43,515 nucleotides of DNA from an uncultured Actinomycetes bacterium (lineage in GTDB: Bacteria > Actinomycetota > Acidimicrobiia > Acidimicrobiales > SZUA-35): NCBI GenBank assembly GCA_902826025.1, contig CADEDH010000001.1, positions 212,104 to 255,618 of the forward strand, read 5' to 3'. Of the stretch, positions 1 through 7,430 are shown piece after piece; the first letter of the stretch is position 1, and the number at the start of each line of letters is the position of its first letter. A program made the position numbers and the translations under genes. Under the pieces are notes generated by a model. That model did no database searches. It had not been told where the DNA came from and saw only the letters and a program-made list of their open reading frames with translations.

Positions 1-2
1 GC

Positions 3-119
3 GTGATGGAGCAGCGCCTGCGCGACGTCCTCGGCTTCCAGATCGGCGACGGCACCGCCCAGATCATGAAGACGATCATCGCCCGGACAAGGGTCGGCCG
101 CCGCAACGTCCCCGCCTGA
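3..119 (+). CDS. Acyl-CoA dehydrogenase, C-terminal fragment
   Basis: Only the last 38 codons lie in the window; the 5' part is cut off by the window edge. The frame ends in GDGTAQIMKTIIARTR, the form of the closing helix of acyl-CoA dehydrogenases, where a G-T-x-(E/Q)-I motif packs against the FAD of the partner subunit. The same motif (GGTSEIMKTIIAK) ends the complete dehydrogenase at 726-1871, so two paralogues probably lie in one fatty-acid or amino-acid degradation cluster, separated by a small cupin gene. The tail RTRVGRRNVPA is longer than usual. The family call is fairly sure; the substrate cannot be inferred from this piece. Confidence 0.75.
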   Translation: MMEQRLRDVLGFQIGDGTAQIMKTIIARTRVGRRNVPA

Positions 120-143
120 TCTGCGCGACGGAAACCGCGCCCC
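120..143 (+). repeat. Copy of a dispersed TCTGCG...CGCGCCCC motif
   Basis: This 24-nt segment directly after the stop codon matches 20 of 24 positions of the reverse complement of 15678-15701. The shared skeleton is TCTGCG, three variable bases, CG, a short A run, then CCGCGCCCC. The rest of the 120-331 gap carries another TCTGCG at 152 and a TCTCTGCGAAATCCGCAGA hairpin-like stretch near 164-182, but no gene. Confidence 0.4.
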
Positions 144-331
144 CCGGCCGATCTGCGTACCGTTCTCTGCGAAATCCGCAGACTCCGCGACCCCAATCGC
201 GGGCGGGGCGCGATATCCGTCGCGCGGTTCGAGGGTGAACGGCCCCGGGCGGCCTCGCTCGGGGTGGCCCGGGCGGCGTCGATCGGCCAGGATGGCAGGT
301 CGGAGACCGACCCGACCGAGGAGCAGCCGTC

Positions 332-718
332 ATGGCCGACGACGAAAAGCCCATCCGCCGCCTGCAGCGGGAGAAGAAGCCGGCCCCGTCCCAGTGGTTC
401 GTGGGCGACGTCGAGATCGAGGCCATCCACGGCAACGCCGAGATCGGCCTCAACCAGGGCCGGGTCCACTTCCACAACGGCGCCCGCACGAAGTGGCACA
501 TCCACCTGGGAGACCAGGTGCTGTACTTCGTCGACGGCAAGGGCATGGCCGAAGACCACGGCGGCACCCGCATCGACTGCGACCCGGGCGACATCGTCCA
601 CGTGCCCAACGGCACCCGCCACATCCACGGCGCCCGCCCCGGCGAGGACGCCACCCACATCGCCATCACCCACGGGGCGGCGATCTGGGAGGACGACCCC
701 GAGTACCCCAAGGACTGA
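332..718 (+). CDS. Small single-domain cupin protein
   Basis: A 128-residue protein filling one cupin beta-barrel. Motif 1 is WHIHLGDQVLYFVDGKG at about residues 55-71, with H56 and H58 as metal ligands and Q62 where many cupins have Glu; motif 2 is GDIVHVPNGTRHIHG at about 86-100, with H97 as the last ligand. The H-x-H-x3-Q form is typical of small cupins often found with carboxymuconolactone decarboxylases or dehydrogenases. GAGGAG eight bases before the ATG decides the start. It lies 7 nt upstream of the next acyl-CoA dehydrogenase, so the two are probably co-transcribed. The reaction and substrate are unknown; a metal-dependent isomerase or dioxygenase, or a ligand-binding role, are all possible. 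Confidence 0.85.
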   Translation: MADDEKPIRRLQREKKPAPSQWFVGDVEIEAIHGNAEIGLNQGRVHFHNGARTKWHIHLGDQVLYFVDGKGMAEDHGGTRIDCDPGDIVHVPNGTRHIHGARPGEDATHIAITHGAAIWEDDPEYPKD

Positions 719-725
719 GCGCATC

Positions 726-1871
726 ATGAACCGGATCTACACCGACGATCACGAGCTGTTTCGCCAGAGCTTCCGCTCCTTCCTGGTGGCCGAGGTGATG
801 CCCCGGTTCGAGGAGTTCGAGCATGACGGCGTCATGGACCGCCAGATCTACGCCGAGGCCGGCAAGCACGGCTTCGTCGGGTTCAACGTGCCCGAGGCCT
901 ACGGCGGCGGCGGGTCCGACGACTTCCGGTTCAACGCCATCATCGCCGAGGAGTTGGCGGCGGTGGGGGCCGGGGGCGGCGGGCTCGGCCTCACCCTCCA
1001 CAACGACATCGTGTCGCCCTATTTCGTCACCTACTGCAACGACGAGCAGGCGGCCCGGTGGCTGCCCGGGATCGCGTCGGGTGAGCTGATCACGGCCATC
1101 GCCATGACCGAGCCCGGCACCGGCTCCGACCTGGCCGGGGTGCAGACCACGGCGGTGCGCGACGGCGACGAGTGGGTGCTCAACGGGGCCAAGACGTTCA
1201 TCACCAACGGCATCAATTCCGACCTGGTGATCGTGGTCTGCCGCACCGACCCGGCGGCCGGCCGGGCCGGGATCTCGCTGCTGGTGGTGGAGCGGGGCAT
1301 GCCCGGCTTCGAGCGGGGCCGCAACCTCGACAAGATCGGCCAGAAGTCGGCCGACACCGCCGAGCTGTTCTTCTCCGACGTGCGGGTGCCGGCGGCCAAC
1401 GTGCTGGGCGAGGAGGGCAAAGGGTTCCAGTACCTCGGGTTCAACCTGGCCCAGGAGCGGTTGTCGATCGGCCTGTACGGTCTGGCGGCAGCGAGGGCGG
1501 CGCTGAACTGGACGGTCGACTACACCCGGGAGCGGGTGGCGTTCGGCCAGCCCATCGCCGCGTTTCAGAACACCAAGTTCGTGCTGGCTGAGGTGGCCAC
1601 CGAGCTGGCCGTCACCGAGCCCTTCATCGACCAGTGCGTGACGAAGCACAACACCCAGGAGCTGTCGCCGGCCGAAGCGGCCATGGCCAAGCTGTGGGGC
1701 ACCGAGCTCCAGAAGCGCACGGTCGACCGGTGCCTCCAGTTCTTCGGCGGCTACGGCTACATGGCCGAGTACCCCATCGCCCGGGCCTACGCCGAGGCCC
1801 GGGTGGCCACCATCTACGGCGGCACCAGCGAGATCATGAAGACGATCATCGCCAAAGAGGTACTGGGCTGA
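726..1871 (+). CDS. Acyl-CoA dehydrogenase, long-chain/isovaleryl type
   Basis: This 381-residue FAD enzyme has the normal length of the family and should catalyse alpha,beta-desaturation of an acyl-CoA, passing electrons to electron-transfer flavoprotein. Visible blocks are the N-terminal helical domain, AMTEPGTGSDLAGVQTTA (FAD/substrate loop), WVLNGAKTFITNG, and the closing IYGGTSEIMKTIIAKE. The catalytic base of short- and medium-chain members would be Glu in Y-E-G-T; here the motif is Y-G-G-T. Instead a Glu sits in NLAQERLSIG (E244), the position used by isovaleryl-CoA and long-chain dehydrogenases, so that subtype is likely. The ATG at 726 is chosen because MNRIYTDDHELF begins the family's N-terminal helix, 8 nt after the cupin stop. 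Substrate chain length is not determinable. Confidence 0.9.
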   Translation: MNRIYTDDHELFRQSFRSFLVAEVMPRFEEFEHDGVMDRQIYAEAGKHGFVGFNVPEAYGGGGSDDFRFNAIIAEELAAVGAGGGGLGLTLHNDIVSPYFVTYCNDEQAARWLPGIASGELITAIAMTEPGTGSDLAGVQTTAVRDGDEWVLNGAKTFITNGINSDLVIVVCRTDPAAGRAGISLLVVERGMPGFERGRNLDKIGQKSADTAELFFSDVRVPAANVLGEEGKGFQYLGFNLAQERLSIGLYGLAAARAALNWTVDYTRERVAFGQPIAAFQNTKFVLAEVATELAVTEPFIDQCVTKHNTQELSPAEAAMAKLWGTELQKRTVDRCLQFFGGYGYMAEYPIARAYAEARVATIYGGTSEIMKTIIAKEVLG

Positions 1872-1883
1872 GGCTGGCCGGCC

Positions 1884-3965
1884 TCAGGACGACGAGGCCG
1901 GATCCCACACGTGTATGGCGCCCGACCCATCGGCCGAGGCGATCCGCCCGTCGGTCAACCGGGTCGCCGAGGTCACGGGTCGCTCGTGCCCCCGGTACGA
2001 GGCGATGGGCTCCATGCGCTCGTCCATCACGACCAGGCCGTCGGGCTCGCTCAGGAGGATCCGGCCATCGGCGAGGGGAATGACGTGCGGCTGCGACGGT
2101 CGGTCAACCGTGACCGGAGGGCCGCCGGTGTCCGGATCGACCACACTGACCCACGCGTCTCCGACGACGACCACCCGCCCGTCGGCGGTCACCGCCAGCG
2201 CCGACGCCTCGTTGTGACGACCGCGCAGGGGTACCGGGTCCGGGTCGGTAGCGGGGTTCCACAGGACGACCTGCCCGGCCACAACCGCCACCACCCGCCC
2301 GTCGGGCAGGACGGCCAGGTCGGTGCCGGCCAGCCCGAACTGGGGGGTGAGCTGCCGGGTGAAGATGAGCTGAGGCAGGGAACGGCCGACCGGCGTCGGT
2401 CGGACCTCGTCGACGCTCCAGAGCCACAGCTCGACGAAGGTGGTGGCGGCGATCGTGCCGTCGGCCAGTTCGAGCAGTCCCAGCACGTGCGCGGATTCGG
2501 CCCAGGCCGGCCGGGGGATCTCGACCGGCCCCTTCCCGGGGTCGCTCGGATCCCATATCTGCAAGGGCCCGGTATGGCCGATCAGGGCCACTCGACCGTC
2601 CGACAGGGCAGCGACGGCCTCCACCGGGGTCGAGGGGTCGAGCTCGATCGACCGGGGGGTCACGTCGGGTCGGTCGGGGTCCCAGATCAGGAGCGTGTCG
2701 TCGTCGGTTCGGGCCGATGCCAGCCGGCCGTCGCCCAGCGCCACGACCATGACGCCGGCGCCGCGATGGCCGAGGAAGATCACCGCTCCCCGCTCGGTGG
2801 TCGTGAACAGGTCGGCCCGGGCGACAACCGTTGTCAGACCCCAACCGGCGCACCCGCCGCCCAGTACGACCGCCACGGCCACTGCGGCCCACCGCACCTG
2901 GTGGTGGGCCAGTCGCCTGACCAGCGCGGCCACGCCCGGGCCGGGACGCCTCGACCAGGGTGCGGGCAGCGGGGTCGGCGCGGGCGCCGCCGGGCGGGGA
3001 GCGCCAACCGGTGGTGCTGGGCGCCGCATTGCCGGGGTGGGCGGTGTGCGCGTCGGCGGAATGGGCCTGCTCCCGCTGGCTGGCGTGGCTCTATTGCCCG
3101 GTGGTGTCGTTGTCGGGGGCGAGACGTTCGTGGGGGAGGGAATGTCTCGTAGCCCCGCCAGCCGTTGGCCGAAGTCGGCAGCCGACGCGGGGCGAGCATC
3201 GGGCGACCGACTCAGAGCGGCGGCGATGGCGTCGGCGAAGGCCGGTGGGGCCACGGAGGGACCGAGAGGAGGGGGCCGGCCGCTCCCGATTCGGAGCAGG
3301 GCCGTTGCGGTATCGTCGCCCGGCCGTACCAACGGCGGCGCACCGGTGAGCAGCTCGTAGCAGGTCGAGGCGAGGGAGTAGATGTCGGACCGGGCGTCGG
3401 GTTCGGCTCCAGTCACGATCTCGGGCGCGACGTGGGCGAGGCTGACGGTCAGGTAGCCGTCGTCGGGTTCGGCCTGTTCCGCCCCGGCGACCTCGGCAAT
3501 GCCGAAGTCGGCCAGCAGCGGCTCATCGTGGTTGGACATGAGGATGTTGGCCGGCTTGAGGTCCCGGTGCACGATGCCGGCTCGGTGAGCGGTGTCGAGG
3601 GCGTCGCACATCTCGATGGCGACGTCGAGCACCTTCCTCCAGACGAGCGGCCCTCGGGCGCTGAGCTCATCGGCCAGCGAACCCTGCCGACAGTACTCCA
3701 TCACCAGGTACGGCCGGTCATCGGTGGTTCGTCCGGTGCGATAGACGGTCACGATGTTCGGGTGGTCGCTCACCGCGGCCAGCGTCCGCCGCTCGCGGTC
3801 GAAGCGCTCCCAGTCGTGCTCGTGACGCGGTGGTTGCAGCACCTTGACGGCCACGGTTCGGCCGAGCTCGGTCTCGGTGGCCCGATAAACGATGCCGAAT
3901 CCACCCCGGCCGATTTCGGTCTCATCGGTCAGGCCCGGCACACCCGACGACGGCTTCATCGACAT
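1884..3965 (-). CDS. Membrane Ser/Thr protein kinase with C-terminal beta-propeller
   Basis: A 693-residue Hanks-type kinase. The N-terminal domain has GRGGFGIVYRA (19-29), AVKVL with K41, HRDLKPANIL with catalytic D135, and DFG at 153-155, so it should be active. A proline-rich linker follows, then one membrane helix (WAAVAVAVVLGGGCAGWGL). The outer half holds about seven repeats built on DGR(I/V) and (I/V)WDP, such as SDGRVALIGHTGPLQIWDP and TDGRIASADGSGAIHVWDP, giving a WD40-like propeller in place of the PASTA domains of PknB. The start is MSMKPSS or MKPSS, 6 nt apart, both served by GGGAGGAG; longer forms overlap the divergent regulator. The kinase probably senses a ligand outside the cell; whether it controls the neighbouring LuxR gene is a guess. 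Confidence 0.9.
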   Translation of the reverse strand: MSMKPSSGVPGLTDETEIGRGGFGIVYRATETELGRTVAVKVLQPPRHEHDWERFDRERRTLAAVSDHPNIVTVYRTGRTTDDRPYLVMEYCRQGSLADELSARGPLVWRKVLDVAIEMCDALDTAHRAGIVHRDLKPANILMSNHDEPLLADFGIAEVAGAEQAEPDDGYLTVSLAHVAPEIVTGAEPDARSDIYSLASTCYELLTGAPPLVRPGDDTATALLRIGSGRPPPLGPSVAPPAFADAIAAALSRSPDARPASAADFGQRLAGLRDIPSPTNVSPPTTTPPGNRATPASGSRPIPPTRTPPTPAMRRPAPPVGAPRPAAPAPTPLPAPWSRRPGPGVAALVRRLAHHQVRWAAVAVAVVLGGGCAGWGLTTVVARADLFTTTERGAVIFLGHRGAGVMVVALGDGRLASARTDDDTLLIWDPDRPDVTPRSIELDPSTPVEAVAALSDGRVALIGHTGPLQIWDPSDPGKGPVEIPRPAWAESAHVLGLLELADGTIAATTFVELWLWSVDEVRPTPVGRSLPQLIFTRQLTPQFGLAGTDLAVLPDGRVVAVVAGQVVLWNPATDPDPVPLRGRHNEASALAVTADGRVVVVGDAWVSVVDPDTGGPPVTVDRPSQPHVIPLADGRILLSEPDGLVVMDERMEPIASYRGHERPVTSATRLTDGRIASADGSGAIHVWDPASSS

Positions 3966-4014
3966 GCTCCTCCCGCGCGCCCAGAGCCCGGTGAGCAACG
4001 CCGTTCTCCGGATC

Positions 4015-4020
4015 ACGGTA
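4015..4020 (-). promoter_or_regulatory. Possible -10 box of the kinase gene
   Basis: TACCGT on the minus strand lies about 50 nt before the kinase start. No good -35 is seen 17 nt upstream. The divergent gap 3966-4116 shows no other clear signal. Confidence 0.3.
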
Positions 4021-4116
4021 GTCGGGGCGGTCCCGGCCGGCCCTCGAGTTTCACCCGGCCGGTTTCGCCCGTGGGAACTCCTTCGCACCGGGCAGAGCGA
4101 TGGGCCAGGATAGGTT

Positions 4117-6777
4117 GTGCACCACTGGCCCCTCACCGCCCGGCGCGGCCAGATCCAGGAGCTGGCCGACTGGTACGCCGATCCCGGCGTGGGCGGCTGC
4201 CTGATCACCGGCCCGGCCGGCGTGGGCAAGACCCGGCTGGCCGAGGAGACCCTGCGCCAGGCGGCCGACAGTGGCCGCCCCACCGGGCGGGCCCTCGGCC
4301 ACCCGGCCACTCGGGCCATCCCGCTCGGCGCCCTGGCCCATCTCCTGCCCGTCGGCATCGGCGACGTGGGCCTGGGGCCCGACGGGCGGGCCGCGCTGTT
4401 CCACGCCGCCCGGGCGGCGCTGGCCGCCAGCACCGGTGAGCAGCGCCTGCTGCTGGTGGTGGACGACGTCGATCAGGTCGATGACCTGTCGCTCGCCCTC
4501 CTGCTCCCGCTGGTGCTCCAGCAGAAGGTTTTCGTGGTGGCCACCATGCGTACTGGGCGGGAGCTGCCCGGCCCGGTGGCCACGCTGGTGGCCGACGGCC
4601 TCCTGGCCCGCATGGAGCTGGGCTCGCTGACCGACGCCGAGGTGGCCACCCTGCTGCACCGGGTGCTCGACGGCCCGCTCGAACCCGTCGGTTTGGCCCG
4701 TTTCCAGCACCTGGCCGCCGGCAACCTGCAACTGCTGCGGGAGCTCCTGCGCAGCGCCCGGGACCAGGGGGTCCTGCGGCGGGGCGACGACAGCTGGCAG
4801 CTCACCGGCTCCATCGACACCGCCGCCCTGGAAGACCTGGTGCTGGGGCGGGTGGGCCGACTCGACGAGCCAGACCGGCGGGCGCTGGAGCTGGTGGCGG
4901 TGGCCGGCCGGCTCGGGCTGGCCGACCTGGAGGCCCTGTGCGGCGCCGAGGTACTGGACCGCCTCGACCAGCGGGAGCTGATCGCCGTCCGCCGCCTCGA
5001 CCGCCGGGTGGAGGTGTCTCTCGCCCATCCGCTCTACGGCGAGGCCCTGGCGGGTCGGCTGTCGGTCCTCCGCCAGCGGGCCCTGCACCGGGACCTGGCC
5101 GATCGGTTGGCCGTCCACGGGGCCCGCCGCCGGGAAGACGCCCTCCGCCTCGCCCTGTGGCGGCTCGACGCCGGCGGCGACCTCGACCCCACCCTGCTGG
5201 TGCGGGCCGGCCGGCTGGCCCTGGTGGCCCGCGACCAGGCCCTGGCCCTGCGCTTCGCCCGGGCCCTGGCCTCCCAAGGGCATCCGGCGGCGGCCACCAT
5301 GGAGGTGGAGGCCCACCTGCTGACTGGTCAGGTGGAGGCGGCCCTGACCGCCATCGCCGAGGCCTGGGACGGGCCGGCCCCACCGGGCGACGTCGAGATC
5401 GAACACCTGGCCCGCCGGGGCGCCGACCTCCGCTTCGCCTTGTCCGACCTCGACGGGGCGCTCGCCCTCAACCAGGCCGGCCAGGACAGGATCGCCACCC
5501 CGGTGCTGCGGGCGTCGCTCCAGGCCCACCGGGCCGCCCTGCTGGCCACCGCCGCCCACCCCATACGGGCCCTGGCCGAGGCCGAGGGGAGCCAGGCCGC
5601 CGCGCCCGCCGACCCCCGGCTGCGGATCGAGGTGTCGATCGCCCGATCGGTGGCGTTCACCTGCCTCGGCCGCTTCGACGAGGCGGCCGAGGCGGCCCGG
5701 GCCGGGATGGCGGCCCAGCAGGAGCTGCCGTCGTGGCTGGTCAACCGGGGCATGGCCACCCAACTGGTCAACGAGGCCCACGCCCTGGCCTACGCCGGCC
5801 ACTACGGCCAGGCCCGGGACGTGATGCTGGCGGCCCGGGACCGGGCCGAGGTGGCCCAGGCCCCCGGCGCCGCCCTGTGGTTCGAGCTGGTGCTGGCCGA
5901 GATCGCCCGCGACACGGGTCGGGCCGACGAGGCCGTCCGCCGCTTCGGTGTTGTGGCGGGGCAGGCCCGGTGCGCCGGCTGGCCCGCCCTCCAGGTGTGG
6001 GCCGACGTGGGGGTGGCCCAGGGCCATCTCCTGGCCGGCCGGATCGACGAGGGCCGAGCCGCCCTGGCCGCGGCCGACGCCGCCGGCCATAGCCCGGTCG
6101 CCACCTCCGATCACACCCGGGAGCGGACCCGGGCCTGGCTCCTGGCGGCCGAGGGCGATCTGCCCGCGGCCCGGGAGCTGCTGGGCCGCACCGCCGATCA
6201 GATGGCCGACGCCGAGGTGTTCGCCTTCGAGGCGTCGCTACGCCACGACCTCGTGCGCTTCGGTGACCCGGCCCGCTCCTGGGCGCGGCTCGACGAGCTG
6301 GCGGGCATGGTGACCGGACCCCTGGTGCAAGGCTTCGCCCTGCACGCTCGGGCCGCCGCCGAACGTGACCCCGTTGGCCTGGGGGCGGCGCTCGACCTGT
6401 TCGACCGCATCGACTCGGCCCTGCTGGCGGCGGAGGTGGCGGCCGAGCTGGCCGACCTCCGCCGGCGGGCCGGCGACCAGCGGGCGGCGGCGGCCGCCAC
6501 CCACCGTCTCGGCGGCCTGGTGGACCGGTGCGGCGAGGTGCGCACACCGCCGCTGGCGCTGGCCCTGGCGGCCGGATCGGCGGTGGAGCCGCTCACGGCC
6601 CGGGAGCGGGAGGTGGCACTGCTGGCGGCGGCAGGGTTGCCGTCGCGTCAGATCGCCGAGCAGCTGTACGTGTCGAAGCGCACCGTCGACACCCACCTCG
6701 ACCGGATCTACCGCAAGCTGGGGGTGTCCGGCCGGTCGGGGCTGGCGGCGGTGCTGGGACCGGCCGAGCGGGCCTGA
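4117..6777 (+). CDS. Large ATPase regulator of the LuxR (LAL) family
   Basis: An 886-residue cytoplasmic regulator. The N-terminus carries a P-loop ATPase: Walker A GPAGVGKT at 32-39 and Walker B LLLVVDDVDQ near 109-118. The middle is a long alanine/leucine-rich helical array resembling the TPR-like repeats of MalT/LAL proteins, which bind an inducer. The C-terminus (about 824-880) is a LuxR-type helix-turn-helix: LTAREREVALLAAAG, PSRQIAEQLYVSKRTVDTHLDRIYRKL. The GTG at 4117 leaves a complete lead-in to Walker A, but TAGGTT directly in front of it makes the exact start uncertain. It is transcribed away from the kinase gene and convergently to the GNAT gene (17 nt between stops). The target genes and inducer are unknown. 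Confidence 0.9.
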   Translation: MHHWPLTARRGQIQELADWYADPGVGGCLITGPAGVGKTRLAEETLRQAADSGRPTGRALGHPATRAIPLGALAHLLPVGIGDVGLGPDGRAALFHAARAALAASTGEQRLLLVVDDVDQVDDLSLALLLPLVLQQKVFVVATMRTGRELPGPVATLVADGLLARMELGSLTDAEVATLLHRVLDGPLEPVGLARFQHLAAGNLQLLRELLRSARDQGVLRRGDDSWQLTGSIDTAALEDLVLGRVGRLDEPDRRALELVAVAGRLGLADLEALCGAEVLDRLDQRELIAVRRLDRRVEVSLAHPLYGEALAGRLSVLRQRALHRDLADRLAVHGARRREDALRLALWRLDAGGDLDPTLLVRAGRLALVARDQALALRFARALASQGHPAAATMEVEAHLLTGQVEAALTAIAEAWDGPAPPGDVEIEHLARRGADLRFALSDLDGALALNQAGQDRIATPVLRASLQAHRAALLATAAHPIRALAEAEGSQAAAPADPRLRIEVSIARSVAFTCLGRFDEAAEAARAGMAAQQELPSWLVNRGMATQLVNEAHALAYAGHYGQARDVMLAARDRAEVAQAPGAALWFELVLAEIARDTGRADEAVRRFGVVAGQARCAGWPALQVWADVGVAQGHLLAGRIDEGRAALAAADAAGHSPVATSDHTRERTRAWLLAAEGDLPAARELLGRTADQMADAEVFAFEASLRHDLVRFGDPARSWARLDELAGMVTGPLVQGFALHARAAAERDPVGLGAALDLFDRIDSALLAAEVAAELADLRRRAGDQRAAAAATHRLGGLVDRCGEVRTPPLALALAAGSAVEPLTAREREVALLAAAGLPSRQIAEQLYVSKRTVDTHLDRIYRKLGVSGRSGLAAVLGPAERA

Positions 6778-6794
6778 CAGCACCCGGGCGGCGC

Positions 6795-7430
6795 TCACGG
6801 CACCACCAACCGGGAGCGCTCCACCGCCGGGCCCCGGCGCAGCCGCCCCTCCACCGTGTCGCCGTCGAGGGCGAGGGTGAAGCCGGCCCGTCGGGCCAGG
6901 CGCACGGCCAGGGTGTTGGTGGCGAGGATGCTCACCACCACGTCGTGGTGGCGGCCGTCGGGGTCGGCCAGCAGCAGCTGGCCCAGGCGGCGGCCGACGC
7001 CCTGGCGCTGGAAGGTGTCGGCCACGGCCATGGCCACGTGGAGCTCCCCGACCCGATCCTGCACCAGGCGGGCCTCGCCAACGCAGCGGCCGCCGACGTG
7101 GGCCAACCACACCGGCCCCCGGGACAGATCGGCGATCTCCCGCTGACGCTGCCCGGTGAGCCGGGGCGTGGCCTGGCAGTAGCGGGTGTAGCGGGACTGG
7201 GGAGACAGGCCCTCGTACAGCTCGACCATGGCGTTCTCGTCGCCGGCCCCGGCCCGGCGGAACCGGACCGGGGAGCCGTCGGCCAGGGCCAGCGGCGTCG
7301 GGCCGGGTCGGCCCGACACGGCGGGATGATGGCGCGACGCCGAGGGTCGGTCTGTCCGGGGACGGGGGCTGAGCATGGGGCGGCTCGGGCGGGTGGGGTG
7401 GGTCGGTTGGGTGGCGTCGGCGGTGGTCAT
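6795..7430 (-). CDS. GNAT-family N-acetyltransferase
   Basis: A 211-residue protein. After a low-complexity Thr/Pro/Arg-rich N-terminus of about 50 residues comes a GNAT fold: SPVRFRRAGAGDENAMVELYEGLSP, a WLAHVGGRCVGEARLV core strand, the acetyl-CoA pyrophosphate loop FQRQGVGRRLGQLL, and NTLAVRLARRAGF near the end. The initial SxxSRYTRY segment resembles the GNAT domains attached to acyl-CoA synthetases and protein acetyltransferases, so a protein substrate is possible. Its ATG overlaps the MMPL stop (ATGA at 7427-7430), with GGAG 6-9 nt upstream, so it is translationally coupled as the last gene of the globin-MMPL-GNAT operon. Substrate unknown. Confidence 0.85.
   Translation of the reverse strand: MTTADATQPTHPTRPSRPMLSPRPRTDRPSASRHHPAVSGRPGPTPLALADGSPVRFRRAGAGDENAMVELYEGLSPQSRYTRYCQATPRLTGQRQREIADLSRGPVWLAHVGGRCVGEARLVQDRVGELHVAMAVADTFQRQGVGRRLGQLLLADPDGRHHDVVVSILATNTLAVRLARRAGFTLALDGDTVEGRLRRGPAVERSRLVVP

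Noticed and set aside
177-188. CGCAGACTCCGC also found in reverse at 19139-19150
   Set aside because: A 12-bp match in GC-rich DNA of this length may be chance; no further similarity around it.
221-245. GGTTCGA stretch resembling a tRNA T-loop
   Set aside because: No acceptor, D-arm or anticodon stem can be built around it.
4111-4116. TAGGTT as a leaderless -10 for the LuxR-type gene
   Set aside because: It touches the GTG start directly, leaving no room for the usual 6-9 nt; the start or the promoter must lie elsewhere.
3966-4433. N-terminal extension of the kinase reading frame
   Set aside because: It would overlap the divergent LuxR-type gene and lacks kinase-domain similarity; the ribosome site favours 3965 or 3959.
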